This document shows, piece by piece, positions 1-8,334 of a stretch of DNA of 11,874 nt; within the stretch, counting starts at the first letter, position 1, and each line of letters begins with the position of its first letter. This stretch comes from an uncultured Alcaligenaceae bacterium (lineage in GTDB: Bacteria > Pseudomonadota > Gammaproteobacteria > Burkholderiales > Burkholderiaceae_B). The notes under the pieces were generated by a model that saw only the letters and a list, made by a program, of their open reading frames with translations, had not been told where the DNA came from and made no database searches. A program made the position numbers and the translations under genes. The stretch spans positions 1-11,874 of the forward strand of contig CALFXX010000080.1 in assembly GCA_937952975.1 (NCBI GenBank), read 5' to 3'.

Positions 1-2073
1 ATGAGCCAGCAGGTAGGCCTAATGACAGCACTAAAAGCACCGTTGACTCACCCTAAGTACCGTCCAGACATTGATGGCTTGCGTGCCCTCGCCGTGTTGG
101 CTGTCGTTGGATTTCACGCTTTCCCCAATTGGGCAAAGGGTGGATTTATTGGTGTAGATATATTCTTTGTCATTTCTGGCTACCTCATCTCAACAATTAT
201 TTTTGAAAATCTCGATAAAGGTACTTTTATCTTTTCTGATTTTTACGCTCGCCGGATCAGGCGTATTTTTCCATCTCTTATTTTTATTCTCATAGCCTGT
301 TTAGCTTTTGGTTGGTTTGCTTTATTAGCGGATGAATACAAACAGCTTGGTAAGCATATCGCCGCAGGGGCAAGTTTTATTTCTAACTTTATTTTATGGG
401 ATGAGGCCGGCTACTTTGACAATGGCGCTGAAACCAAGCCGTTATTGCACTTGTGGAGCCTGGGCATTGAAGAACAGTTTTATATCTTGTGGCCCTTGTT
501 GTTATGGTTTGCCTGGAAGCGAAAATTTAATCTCTTGGCAATGACATTTTTCTTGGCCTTAGCTAGTTTGATTTTAAATGTTCAACATGTCAAACAAGAT
601 ATTGTTGCTACCTTTTACTCTCCGCAAACGAGGTTTTGGGAGCTATTAAGTGGTAGTTTATTAGCTTGGCTAACGCTCTATAAGAAGCAAGATTTTTCAA
701 CAATTCAACGTAGAATCGATACTGTTCTCACGTCTTTTACTCGCAAACGTGAACAATCGTGGCACGCTCTGAAAATCGTGAATATTTTGTCTGTTGGTGG
801 CACTCTGTTATTGATTTTTGGCTTTATCAGCATCAACAAAGAGTTAAGTTTTCCCGGCTTTTGGGCATGCATACCCGTCTTGGGCGCCTTACTGATCATT
901 GCAGCCGGCCCCGACGCGTGGTCCAATCAGAACCTGTTCTCAAACAAGATCGCCACTTGGTTTGGTTTAATCAGCTTTCCCTTGTATTTGTGGCATTGGC
1001 CTCTGCTCGCGTTTGCAAGGATTGTTGAGAGTGAGACGCCAAGCTTGAGAATACGGATTACCGCGGTGATGGTCTCTACTGCGCTTGCTTGGTTCACGTA
1101 TAAGTTTGTTGAAGGCCCTCTGCGCTTCGGTCGGTTCGGCACGTTTAAGGTGACAGTGCTTGCTGCACTCATGGCTGTTGTTGGGCTTGCGGGATACAGC
1201 ACCTATCGTCTGGATGGCCTCGCTTTTAGAATGAAGGACAGAGAGCAGTTCGTTAATTACTTTGAAAATAGCTATCCCAACTGGTTGTATTTTAAAAAAA
1301 TCAACTTGTCAGTTGAGTGGAGAAGTGAATGCGCATACTTTAATGGCGCAAGGTACCTCAAAGAAGGCAGATTAGAGGGCGGTGTGGCAGATAGCAAGCC
1401 CACTGATAGTCTTGATTTGTCTTGTTATAAGCGTGATCCTCAGTTCGAAAAGTCGGTGCTCGTTTGGGGCGACTCTCACGCTCAGTCTCTCTCACCAGGC
1501 CTAATCAAGTTTATGCCTAAAAACTGGCAAGTATTACAAATTGCCTCATCTGGGTGCTTACCCGATCCTAATATTGTAGCCCCTTCAACCGAAAGTCAGT
1601 GTAAACAATCAAATTATTTTGCTGTTAAAACAATCAGAGACGTGATCCCTGATGTGGTGGTGATCGCACAAGCGAACGGACATACCCCACAAGTTGCGAT
1701 TGAAATCTCCACCAAACTAAAAGCGCTTGGTGTTAAAAAAGTTCTATTTTTGGGGCCCACACCCCAGTGGAATACCGAGTTACCTAAGATTCTTGCCCGA
1801 CAACTTTGGCTAACAAAGCCCAAAAAGACTTTTGTCGGAATTAACCAGGACGTCTTAGCCAGCAATCGTGCGTTATTACGTGGCCTCCAGACCGATGCAG
1901 GCTTTGAATTTGTAAATGTTATTGGGTTATTTTGTGATGCCATCGGTTGCCTAACACATACCGACGATGGACTCAAAGAGTCGATTACCACTTGGGATTA
2001 TGGGCATCTAACACCAACCGCCTCGAAGTACCTTGCTGAAAATCTTCTGGTCAATCGTATAGTTGAACCTTGA
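1..2073 (+). CDS. AT3/SGNH-type surface polysaccharide O-acyltransferase (OafA-like)
   Basis: This is an integral inner-membrane acyltransferase of the OafA/YrhL family that probably O-acetylates a surface glycan. Residues about 20-380 form the multi-helix AT3 domain. It carries the start motif YRPDIDGLRALAV with catalytic-type His39, then GGFIGVDIFFVISGYLI (47-63), FYARRIRR (81-88), LWSLGIEEQFY (151-161) and SFPLYLWHWPLL (325-336). An extra helix at about 385-402 leads to a C-terminal SGNH esterase-like domain, expected in the periplasm, with GDSHA (Ser492) and the Asp666/His669 dyad in WDYGHLT. The 690-residue length is typical of AT3-SGNH fusions, in which AT3 is thought to bring acyl groups across the membrane and SGNH to hand them to sugar. 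The window opens exactly on the ATG, so no upstream ribosome site can be seen and the true start may lie further left or at Met8. The stop is 18 nt from the end of the convergent next gene. The acyl group and target sugar cannot be told from sequence. Confidence 0.93.
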   Translation: MSQQVGLMTALKAPLTHPKYRPDIDGLRALAVLAVVGFHAFPNWAKGGFIGVDIFFVISGYLISTIIFENLDKGTFIFSDFYARRIRRIFPSLIFILIACLAFGWFALLADEYKQLGKHIAAGASFISNFILWDEAGYFDNGAETKPLLHLWSLGIEEQFYILWPLLLWFAWKRKFNLLAMTFFLALASLILNVQHVKQDIVATFYSPQTRFWELLSGSLLAWLTLYKKQDFSTIQRRIDTVLTSFTRKREQSWHALKIVNILSVGGTLLLIFGFISINKELSFPGFWACIPVLGALLIIAAGPDAWSNQNLFSNKIATWFGLISFPLYLWHWPLLAFARIVESETPSLRIRITAVMVSTALAWFTYKFVEGPLRFGRFGTFKVTVLAALMAVVGLAGYSTYRLDGLAFRMKDREQFVNYFENSYPNWLYFKKINLSVEWRSECAYFNGARYLKEGRLEGGVADSKPTDSLDLSCYKRDPQFEKSVLVWGDSHAQSLSPGLIKFMPKNWQVLQIASSGCLPDPNIVAPSTESQCKQSNYFAVKTIRDVIPDVVVIAQANGHTPQVAIEISTKLKALGVKKVLFLGPTPQWNTELPKILARQLWLTKPKKTFVGINQDVLASNRALLRGLQTDAGFEFVNVIGLFCDAIGCLTHTDDGLKESITTWDYGHLTPTASKYLAENLLVNRIVEP

Positions 2074-2091
2074 AATAAAAGTCAGCACACT

Positions 2092-3993
2092 TCACTGAAC
2101 CAAACTGAATCCTGTGACCGCACCTTGCGTACGTTGTATTTTAAAAAGTCCAAAAGGTTTGTCTTGTGATGCGGCGTCAAACGCAGTACGCTCTTGATCC
2201 CAAAATTGGTGATCACCATAGAACAACGCGAGGTAGTCAAATTCTTTTACTAACTCTTGTAAGCGAGAGTTACACGTCCAGACGTCACCCTCGAAATATT
2301 TTGGCCCAATACTCCAACACCAGGAAGTGGAGGTCGTAAAGGGAAGCATGGCGTAGTAAAACATGACACGCTCTAGGCCGTTCGATTTCTGCGCCACGAA
2401 ATAGACCTTATCATCAGATTTAAGATGTGGTTTGATGCTTGCAGCAAAGGCTTCCGTATCCTGCCGTATTTTCAGTCCCTCACCAGAAGATCCAATTTTA
2501 TATAAATCGCTATAGTACGCGGGTGTCACGCCCACACTCACCGCAACGGCTAATAAAACTTGCACCACCAACCCACGCGCGCCATCCCAAGTTTCAAATT
2601 TAGCAGTCAGAAAGCTATACACAATCAGCAACCAAGCCAACATATAGGTTGAAAGATAGCGCTCAAATGAGGCAAGTCTGATTCCTTCATATTCAGTAAA
2701 AATTAATGCGTAACTTAAAAGTAAGCCTAAAGTGTATCCTGCCGCACCACCTGCGATAAGCAATAAAATCCAGCCAAACTTCAGCCTTTCGGTTTGATTC
2801 GTGGCGTACACGAGGGCAACGCTTAAGGAGAGCAGCAAACCTGTCAATGAGACGACTGAGAGTTCAAGCAGAGAGCGATGTTGGGCAAGGTGCAAGTAAC
2901 CCGGCTTAAGTACTCGCGCAATAAATTCTAGACTTGTTTTTTCAAGCCGCGCTTGCATCGCAGGTTCAAATAGAATTTTCAGGCTACCGACTGCCAAATC
3001 ACGCGTACCCTCAATATGGGACACGTACCAGCTCCAGGATTGAAGCACTGCAATTAATCCAAGAACGACCAGCAGCACGCGACTAGCGCAAAAAAACCAA
3101 CGACCGCGTGCGGTTAGCGCACGCGCCCTTTTGCACCCAGCAATTCCGACGATAAATACTGCGAGCGAGACCAGCACCAAAAGAACAGCTATTTCTTTTA
3201 GTAATAGCAACACAGCCCCACTAATAAAAAATAGAACCACAGAAGTGGTTGAGCCATCTTGCTTGATAGCAAGTGCTAAACACGCAGCAAAACATACGCC
3301 AAGTAAAGGATCAGAGTAGATCGTTGAATAGCTGTAATCAAAGAGATATAGAAATGAGCAGCTAGTTAAAAAAACGATCGCGGTATGTACTGGTTTTTTA
3401 ACAAACGACCCAGTGACGCATAAAATTGCGGATAGAGACCAAAAAATCTGTGCGAACAATACGTTTTTTTCAGACCAAAAACTTAGCTTGACAAAGTAGT
3501 ATTGAAATAGTTGCTGAAGCGGCGGATACGATTTAAAGAAGATTGGTGAATCATTTTTGAAGAGTGCATTGGTCTCGTATATGATCTTGGCACTACTGGC
3601 CCAATATGAAAACTCATCCCATAGCAAAAACTTAAAATTTGAGTCGATCGCAATATAAAGGGTAACGAAAGGTATCGTGAGAACCAAAAGAGCTAATTTG
3701 TCGACCACTGAGCGTTGTGCAGATAACGTTATCGACCCACCAGCTAGAGGTTGGCTTATTTTGCCTTTAAACAAGCGGCTTAAGCGCAAAAAAAATAGGC
3801 TTAACCCTAGCACAGCGGTGCACCAAAGCCCAGTTTCAAGTTGCCCTAGAATCGCAAAGGCATACAGCGTCAGGCTAGCAATACAACAGAAAATAAACGG
3901 GGCTTTATACAACCCTATACCAGGGTAGGCGGACAACCAGTTGAGATAGCCAGCAATTGAGAACCCGAGCAACAAGACATATAACGTGCCCAA
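2092..3993 (-). CDS. Polytopic membrane protein, probable GT-C-fold glycosyltransferase
   Basis: This 633-residue protein has many hydrophobic helices over residues about 1-500 and a soluble C-terminal part (about 515-633). I do not recognise a named family. The layout fits the GT-C superfamily, which transfers sugars from polyprenyl-phosphate donors outside the inner membrane. After an early helix comes an acidic motif WDEFSYW (125-131), the usual place for the GT-C catalytic Asp/Glu. It is followed by SYPPLQQLFQYYF (155-167), recalling the PPL element of ArnT/GT39 proteins, and by YSDPLLG (226-232). The start is a TTG, supported by AAGGA 7 nt upstream. It sits 3 nt after the methyltransferase stop and in the same frame, so the two are surely co-transcribed. 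The context suggests it adds a sugar to the glycan that its neighbours modify, but substrate and activity are unproven. A polymerase-like or purely structural role remains possible. Confidence 0.8.
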   Translation of the reverse strand: MGTLYVLLLGFSIAGYLNWLSAYPGIGLYKAPFIFCCIASLTLYAFAILGQLETGLWCTAVLGLSLFFLRLSRLFKGKISQPLAGGSITLSAQRSVVDKLALLVLTIPFVTLYIAIDSNFKFLLWDEFSYWASSAKIIYETNALFKNDSPIFFKSYPPLQQLFQYYFVKLSFWSEKNVLFAQIFWSLSAILCVTGSFVKKPVHTAIVFLTSCSFLYLFDYSYSTIYSDPLLGVCFAACLALAIKQDGSTTSVVLFFISGAVLLLLKEIAVLLVLVSLAVFIVGIAGCKRARALTARGRWFFCASRVLLVVLGLIAVLQSWSWYVSHIEGTRDLAVGSLKILFEPAMQARLEKTSLEFIARVLKPGYLHLAQHRSLLELSVVSLTGLLLSLSVALVYATNQTERLKFGWILLLIAGGAAGYTLGLLLSYALIFTEYEGIRLASFERYLSTYMLAWLLIVYSFLTAKFETWDGARGLVVQVLLAVAVSVGVTPAYYSDLYKIGSSGEGLKIRQDTEAFAASIKPHLKSDDKVYFVAQKSNGLERVMFYYAMLPFTTSTSWCWSIGPKYFEGDVWTCNSRLQELVKEFDYLALFYGDHQFWDQERTAFDAASQDKPFGLFKIQRTQGAVTGFSLVQ

Positions 3994-3996
3994 TGT

Positions 3997-4662
3997 TTAG
4001 TCCTTGTAAATAATGCCACAACGGTTTCCGATTATTTTCGGTTCAATGTTGTGACTGGCACAGAACTCCATGTATGCTTGATAGGCACCATCGTACGTAG
4101 TCTGATTTAAAATATCATCAACAACGATTGCACCACCAGATACTAATGCCGAAAAAATTTTTGGCAATGTTTTTTGTATAGGTAGGTATAAATCAACATC
4201 GAGAAATACCAGCTTAATCGGAGTAATACTTGAGTAATCAAAAACAGAGCAGTCAGATTGGATTGCTTTGACGAAAGGAAACTCAGCAAAGTTTTTCTTC
4301 CAAACTTCATAATCGTTGTATTCAAAGCCCCTTAGCTCTTGCAGATTTTTTCCACGATTTTTAACTTCGTAATCAAGGTCGGTCGCTGTAAATGAAGCGA
4401 ACGTGTCAATTGCAAAATAATCTAGTGAAGTAGCAAGTTTTTGATTTTTTATATGTTCTGCCATAAACCGAGTCGTGAGTCCGCGTGCGACTCCGATTTC
4501 AACAATATTGCCTTGGATTTGTTTTACCCGCTCGAATTCATTAATCAAAGTTGCTAATTGGATTGGCTCGATGCAATATGGGTAGGTTGGCACCCCCAAC
4601 CGTGTATAACGAAAGGCGATAGCTTTAAGGGTTTCTTTTAAGGGTTTTAATGAAAGGCTCAT
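3997..4662 (-). CDS. TylF/MycF-type SAM-dependent O-methyltransferase
   Basis: This is a cytosolic class I methyltransferase of the TylF/MycF family (macrocin O-methyltransferase-like), whose members methylate sugar hydroxyls using a bound metal ion. The SAM-binding motif I is VEIGVARG (54-61) and the likely ribose-binding acid is Asp86 in AIDTF. DVDLYLP (155-161) and VVDD (180-183) supply the Asp residues that coordinate metal in this family. The 221-residue length is normal for the single domain. It begins at an ATG with no strong Shine-Dalgarno and leads a two-gene minus-strand unit with the GT-C-like gene 3 nt downstream. Its job is probably to O-methylate a sugar of the repeat unit or the chain end, which in some O-antigens also stops elongation (inference). 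A hand count over 4141-4500 gives about 37 percent GC, against about 47 percent in the dehydratase gene, a sign that it may have been acquired separately. Confidence 0.88.
   Translation of the reverse strand: MSLSLKPLKETLKAIAFRYTRLGVPTYPYCIEPIQLATLINEFERVKQIQGNIVEIGVARGLTTRFMAEHIKNQKLATSLDYFAIDTFASFTATDLDYEVKNRGKNLQELRGFEYNDYEVWKKNFAEFPFVKAIQSDCSVFDYSSITPIKLVFLDVDLYLPIQKTLPKIFSALVSGGAIVVDDILNQTTYDGAYQAYMEFCASHNIEPKIIGNRCGIIYKD
4001..4005 (-). promoter_or_regulatory. Shine-Dalgarno site that fixes a TTG start
   Basis: On the minus strand these bases read AAGGA. They lie inside the last codons of the methyltransferase gene and 7 nt before the TTG at 3993-3991. Good spacing, together with an in-frame TAA only 3 nt upstream of the TTG, makes this the first and most likely start of the GT-C-like protein. 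It implies reinitiation or coupled translation. Confidence 0.65.
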
Positions 4663-5009
4663 TTTGTTTGCTTTAAAGTTTTAAATTTTGGGCGGCTAAT
4701 TGGCGGCCTCATCGCAGTATTATGCATGGGTACTGAACTCTATGCTATCCACACGGTCACGAGGCTTTACCATTCCTCTTTGTGTAGTTAAATGCCCCAC
4801 GGACGGGGTACGCTTACACACGATTTTCGCATTAAAATCTAAGACTGCATACTTCGTTTTGGTGTCGGGGTTAAGTTGTCTGCCTGATAACGAGTCGCAA
4901 AACGTTGGCTCCAAGCCGCGCGCTAGAGATTTAGTCCTTCTCCAGCAATTCTTTAACGACGCATTAAAGGTTGTTCTTCGCACTTCAAACGATCGTCATA
5001 TCGATTCTT
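4663..5009. other. Divergent intergenic region, about 350 nt, likely holding promoters for both flanking units
   Basis: This is the only long stretch without a gene. It separates the minus-strand methyltransferase unit from the plus-strand GT-C/ligase unit, so promoters for both are expected here. I found no pair of -35 and -10 boxes at proper spacing on either strand; isolated weak -10-like hexamers such as TATTAT at 4718 and TAAAAT at 4833 have no partner. There is a short GC stem CCCC/GGGG at 4795-4808 without a T-run. GGCGG is repeated near 4691 and 4702, but the ops/JUMPStart element GGCGGTAG is absent. Two overlapping open frames, one on each strand, run through the region, but their products look like out-of-frame translation. 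A decayed gene cannot be excluded. Confidence 0.45.
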
Positions 5010-6593
5010 ATGCTTCCACTGAAAAGTCCTTACCCGGTTATTCTGACTTTGATCGCAAGCATTTTCGAAAAGCGGTATGTCATTCTCTTATTTTTACTCG
5101 CAGCACGATACGCGCTTCAAAGTACGGATGGCAGTTGGGCCGATGACTTTTGGGAGCACGCTGCCGTCATACGCGAACTGATGACGAACCCTCTCAGTCC
5201 TAAGCACCCACTACTAGAGATAGCCGCCTCCCACGCCTTTTTCAGCCCCTACTCGGTACTATTAGCTACCGTTGGTCGTGTTTTTGATATGAGTCCAGTC
5301 AATATTCTCTCTGGCTTCGGATTCATCAATCTTTGCTTGCTCGGGTTTTCATTGCCGTTGTTCCTGTCGACCGTACAGACCGAGTCTCGCCACAGTGTCG
5401 CTTTCTACACGGTGTTGCTCAACTTGTTTTTTTGGGGTAACGACCCATGGCACTTCAGTGGATTCTATAACTTTGAAATTTTTAATAGTGTCTTGCCCTA
5501 CCCCTCAACAATTGCCCTAGCGTTTACCTTTTTTGGATTATGGTTAAACGACCGATTATTGCGGCAATATTCTTTTGCGCTACATCTCTGTCTGATCGTT
5601 ATTTGCTCCTTCACCTTAATCACGCACTCCCTCACTTGCTTATTTTTATTTGTTGGTCTTTGCGCGCAGACAGTTGTTATCCGAAAAATGGCTGTTAAGC
5701 CGCTGGCTTTTTTAGCTGTTACGCTGCTCAGTAGCTTTATGCTTTGTATGTTGTGGCCTTATTATTCGGTTTACACAATGCTCAGCACTGCTGGTGAGGC
5801 GTTTAACTGGTCAAATCACTCAATGTATTTAAGTGTGGTGCCTAGAATTTGGCCCTCCCTTATTGCCTTGCCGATTATCTTTTGGCGGCTGAGTCTGAGC
5901 AAAAATCGAACGCTTTGCTTGATACTCTTGGTGTTGAGTGCGCTTTATGTATTTGGTGGCTTGTCTCAAAACTACGCGGTTGGTAGGGTTGTTGCGATCA
6001 TTATCTTTCTAACTAATGTATTGATTGCTCAGGCAATCGTTCTAATAGAAGAGCAGCTTTCGGCGAACCAGCGAGTCAAAACTGTCTGGCAAATTTCTAT
6101 CGTGACGTGCTTCATCACGATTTCTTGTTGGTGGGTTTCGTTCGCACTACCCAGAATGCTGACCGTAGTCCATAGCGTTTATTTAGGTAGACCGGTCAAC
6201 AATAAACTCTCTTATATACAGATTGAATTTCTAACTGATTACGTTAACCAGTCCGACATCATCCTAGCGAACATTGAGTGGAGTTGGAAAATACCCGCGT
6301 TGGCTGGAAAAGTGGTTGCGACCAAACATCCGCTCGCCTTTGCACCTGATTGGTTTCCCAGAAAAATACAGTTAATAGAGTTCTTTGAGCTGAAAACGAC
6401 GACCGCTCAAAGAAAAGAGTACTTGCGACGCTACCGTCCGACCTATTTATTACTCGACAAAAATAACGATATTGCTTGGCAAATGATCTTAGCGTTTGTA
6501 CAGAAGCAACATCAGAAACCAAGCGAGCCACTCGTAGTTTTTGAAAGTTCGCAATTTATTTTGATCGACTTGCGTTCTTTGACGTTTGAATAA
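5010..6593 (+). CDS. Polytopic membrane protein, probable GT-C-fold glycosyltransferase (second type)
   Basis: This membrane protein of about 527 residues has an N-terminal helix (YVILLFLLAARYAL) followed at once by a polar motif, GSWADDFWEHAAVIREL. Its paired Asp and following Glu-His sit where GT-C enzymes carry their metal-binding or catalytic acid in the first external loop. Next come NPLSPKHPLL, roughly ten more hydrophobic helices and a soluble C-terminal part of about 110 residues. I read it as an uncharacterised GT-C-like transferase that probably uses a lipid-linked sugar in the periplasm. It shares no obvious motif with the other GT-C-like gene in the window beyond this layout. The start is uncertain: ATG at 5010 is chosen, but a TTG at 4971 is in frame and just follows a stop, with AAAGG directly touching it, too close to act as its ribosome site. 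It is the first gene of a plus-strand pair with the ligase-family gene 26 nt downstream. Confidence 0.78.
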   Translation: MLPLKSPYPVILTLIASIFEKRYVILLFLLAARYALQSTDGSWADDFWEHAAVIRELMTNPLSPKHPLLEIAASHAFFSPYSVLLATVGRVFDMSPVNILSGFGFINLCLLGFSLPLFLSTVQTESRHSVAFYTVLLNLFFWGNDPWHFSGFYNFEIFNSVLPYPSTIALAFTFFGLWLNDRLLRQYSFALHLCLIVICSFTLITHSLTCLFLFVGLCAQTVVIRKMAVKPLAFLAVTLLSSFMLCMLWPYYSVYTMLSTAGEAFNWSNHSMYLSVVPRIWPSLIALPIIFWRLSLSKNRTLCLILLVLSALYVFGGLSQNYAVGRVVAIIIFLTNVLIAQAIVLIEEQLSANQRVKTVWQISIVTCFITISCWWVSFALPRMLTVVHSVYLGRPVNNKLSYIQIEFLTDYVNQSDIILANIEWSWKIPALAGKVVATKHPLAFAPDWFPRKIQLIEFFELKTTTAQRKEYLRRYRPTYLLLDKNNDIAWQMILAFVQKQHQKPSEPLVVFESSQFILIDLRSLTFE

Positions 6594-6607
6594 TTGCAAC
6601 TGGTGCT

Positions 6608-6611
6608 AGGG
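6608..6611 (+). promoter_or_regulatory. Weak Shine-Dalgarno site before a GTG start
   Basis: AGGG lies 8 nt before the GTG at 6620 in the 26-nt gap after the upstream GT-C-like gene. It is a modest match but correctly spaced, and it supports GTG as the start of the ligase-family protein. Confidence 0.45.
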
Positions 6612-6619
6612 CCCTAATC

Positions 6620-8314
6620 GTGCTTACAAAAAATAATACACCCTGGTCTCTGGGGTTCGCCAGCGCTGCCGCTTTGAGCTATGTTTCAAGTGTCTTTCTG
6701 CTCCTATCGATGCTAGCGATCTTGGCCAGCTATTTGTACGGGCTGTCTTTACCCGAGCGGTGGCCCTCGCTCATCTATTTCTACTCTGCATTAGTTGTCA
6801 CTATCATCTCAAAAAAATGGGGGACGGCATTTTTAATTTTTATGATGCCGCTTTTGCCAAATCTACACATTCAGCTCGAGCACTTGAGGTCGCCGTTGCA
6901 AAAATCTTTCATTGCCTACCCCGGTCTTGATGTCATTGCTGGATATGTATTGGCGAGTGGCCTGCATCTGATTGCTGATCACAAAAAAATCAAACTCTCG
7001 CGACTGAACGTCCCTTGGCCTTTGGCCGCCTCGCTCATCTTCATCATATGCTCGGTGGTGATTGCAATTACACGCAATCTTTCACAGTCTGGCAACGATT
7101 TTTCACTTGCGGGACTACTCATTCATTTACTAAGCTTCAAAATCCTTGACTGGAAGAATGACTATTTTCCTCTTGCTGACCTTTTAGTTTATTCAGGGTC
7201 TGTAACGCTAATCGTCACTTTGCTGCCACTATTGCGAGCAAGCACTGAGCGCGATCAGATCGTCTTTAAGCCTTTGCTTGCGGGCCTATTTTTGTCGGCT
7301 AGCTGGGGAATCGTTCAAGCCTTGACTGGGTTCGGACTACCAATCACGACCAGTCAATACCGTATCGAAGATTTTGGTTTCGGTGCACATGGCTTTCAAC
7401 CTGACCTACACGCTTTTGCTGCTCACATGCTTTTAGGAGCGGTGGGTTTATATGGGTACTTATTTAGATCAACGCATACGACCCCACAGCGTTGGGCTGC
7501 CGGAACAGTGTGTCTTTTATGCTGGGTCGCCTTGGTATTAAGCAAGTCAAGGGCTTCGGTGATCTTTGCCGTACTTTTTTCTCTCATTGTTCTACTGCAC
7601 TTTTTATGGGGAATAAGGCGAAGAATCAGTGTCAAGTATGTGGGGATACTTTGCACCACCGGGCTCGTCTTAGCAGGATTTATTTTTTTTCATACCAGCG
7701 GCTGGTTACTAGAGCTTGTTAGCAACTTGAAGGATCTAGGTCAAAATGACTTCGACCAGTTGAATCGGCTCTCTAAATGGCGACTCGAGTTACATCTTGC
7801 AGCGATGCGAATGTGGTCAGCGTTTCCGATCTTTGGTTTGGGGCAAGGGACCTTTTTTAGATTGTCTTCGCTAGCAGATTTTAGCCAATCACCCTTGATG
7901 GTGATCTCTGGTGGCGAGAACGCACATAATTATTTTTTACAAACACTCGCTGAATTAGGTTTAATGGGATTTATCTTGTTTTGCTGCGTTTTTGTTTGGC
8001 CTTTAAGGCACAGACAAAACTGGCAAGGCGCGTTACCTGTGTGTATTCTGATATTGGCAACTTTTTTAGGAAATTTATATTCTCATGCTTTTATTATTAG
8101 AGAGAATCTATTTTTACTCGCAGTGTTTGTTGCACTTTTATATTCTCAAACTGAACGTCATCAGACCATTGCAGCGAGTTCGACTAGGTGTAATTATCTT
8201 CAACTTGTTTACGTGGTCGGTATCGTCAGCCTTCTGGCCTATGGTTGCTATGAAGTCATCAATTCTTTCGGAAGTTATCCCTTCGAATGTAGAAACTCAA
8301 TAAAGTGTGAATGA
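6620..8314 (+). CDS. O-antigen ligase/polymerase family membrane protein (Wzy_C domain)
   Basis: This 564-residue polytopic inner-membrane protein belongs to the O-antigen ligase superfamily (WaaL/Wzy-like). These enzymes move undecaprenyl-diphosphate-linked glycans onto lipid A-core, protein or the growing chain in the periplasm. The family signature lies in the second half: LSKSRAS (307-313), a long external loop, FPIFGLGQGTF (402-412), then NAHNYFLQTLAELGLMG (434-450), with His436 matching the essential loop His. Sequence alone does not separate ligase from polymerase. Lying inside a repeat-unit cluster favours the Wzy polymerase role, but the ligase-type loop keeps WaaL-like function open. 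A C-terminal extension (511-564) adds one more helix (about 527-547) and a short tail with Cys543, Cys557 and Cys563. The start is GTG with a weak AGGG upstream. It is co-directional with the preceding GT-C-like gene and ends 20 nt from the convergent dehydratase gene. Confidence 0.87.
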   Translation: MLTKNNTPWSLGFASAAALSYVSSVFLLLSMLAILASYLYGLSLPERWPSLIYFYSALVVTIISKKWGTAFLIFMMPLLPNLHIQLEHLRSPLQKSFIAYPGLDVIAGYVLASGLHLIADHKKIKLSRLNVPWPLAASLIFIICSVVIAITRNLSQSGNDFSLAGLLIHLLSFKILDWKNDYFPLADLLVYSGSVTLIVTLLPLLRASTERDQIVFKPLLAGLFLSASWGIVQALTGFGLPITTSQYRIEDFGFGAHGFQPDLHAFAAHMLLGAVGLYGYLFRSTHTTPQRWAAGTVCLLCWVALVLSKSRASVIFAVLFSLIVLLHFLWGIRRRISVKYVGILCTTGLVLAGFIFFHTSGWLLELVSNLKDLGQNDFDQLNRLSKWRLELHLAAMRMWSAFPIFGLGQGTFFRLSSLADFSQSPLMVISGGENAHNYFLQTLAELGLMGFILFCCVFVWPLRHRQNWQGALPVCILILATFLGNLYSHAFIIRENLFLLAVFVALLYSQTERHQTIAASSTRCNYLQLVYVVGIVSLLAYGCYEVINSFGSYPFECRNSIKCE

Positions 8315-8334
8315 TACAAAGGGTTTCGGTGTTG

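Noticed and set aside
1614..1991. Open frame of 125 codons antisense to the acyltransferase gene
   Set aside because: It lies wholly inside the SGNH-coding part, whose catalytic motifs show that the plus strand is the coding one.
2071..2094. Terminator between convergent genes
   Set aside because: The 18-nt gap holds no stem and no T-run following one.
4688..4710. Possible JUMPStart/ops element (GGCGG repeats)
   Set aside because: The sequence reads GGCGGCTA and GGCGGCCT, not the GGCGGTAG core, and the rest of the conserved element is absent.
4720..4983. Open frame of 87 codons on the minus strand in the same spacer
   Set aside because: It is rich in Arg, Lys, Thr and Ser with no hydrophobic core or motif, and it overlaps an opposing open frame. 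A relic gene is possible but unsupported.
4700..5146. Open frame of 148 codons on the plus strand across the divergent spacer
   Set aside because: It runs into the GT-C-like gene in another frame, has no recognisable domain or clear ribosome site, and its composition looks like out-of-frame translation.
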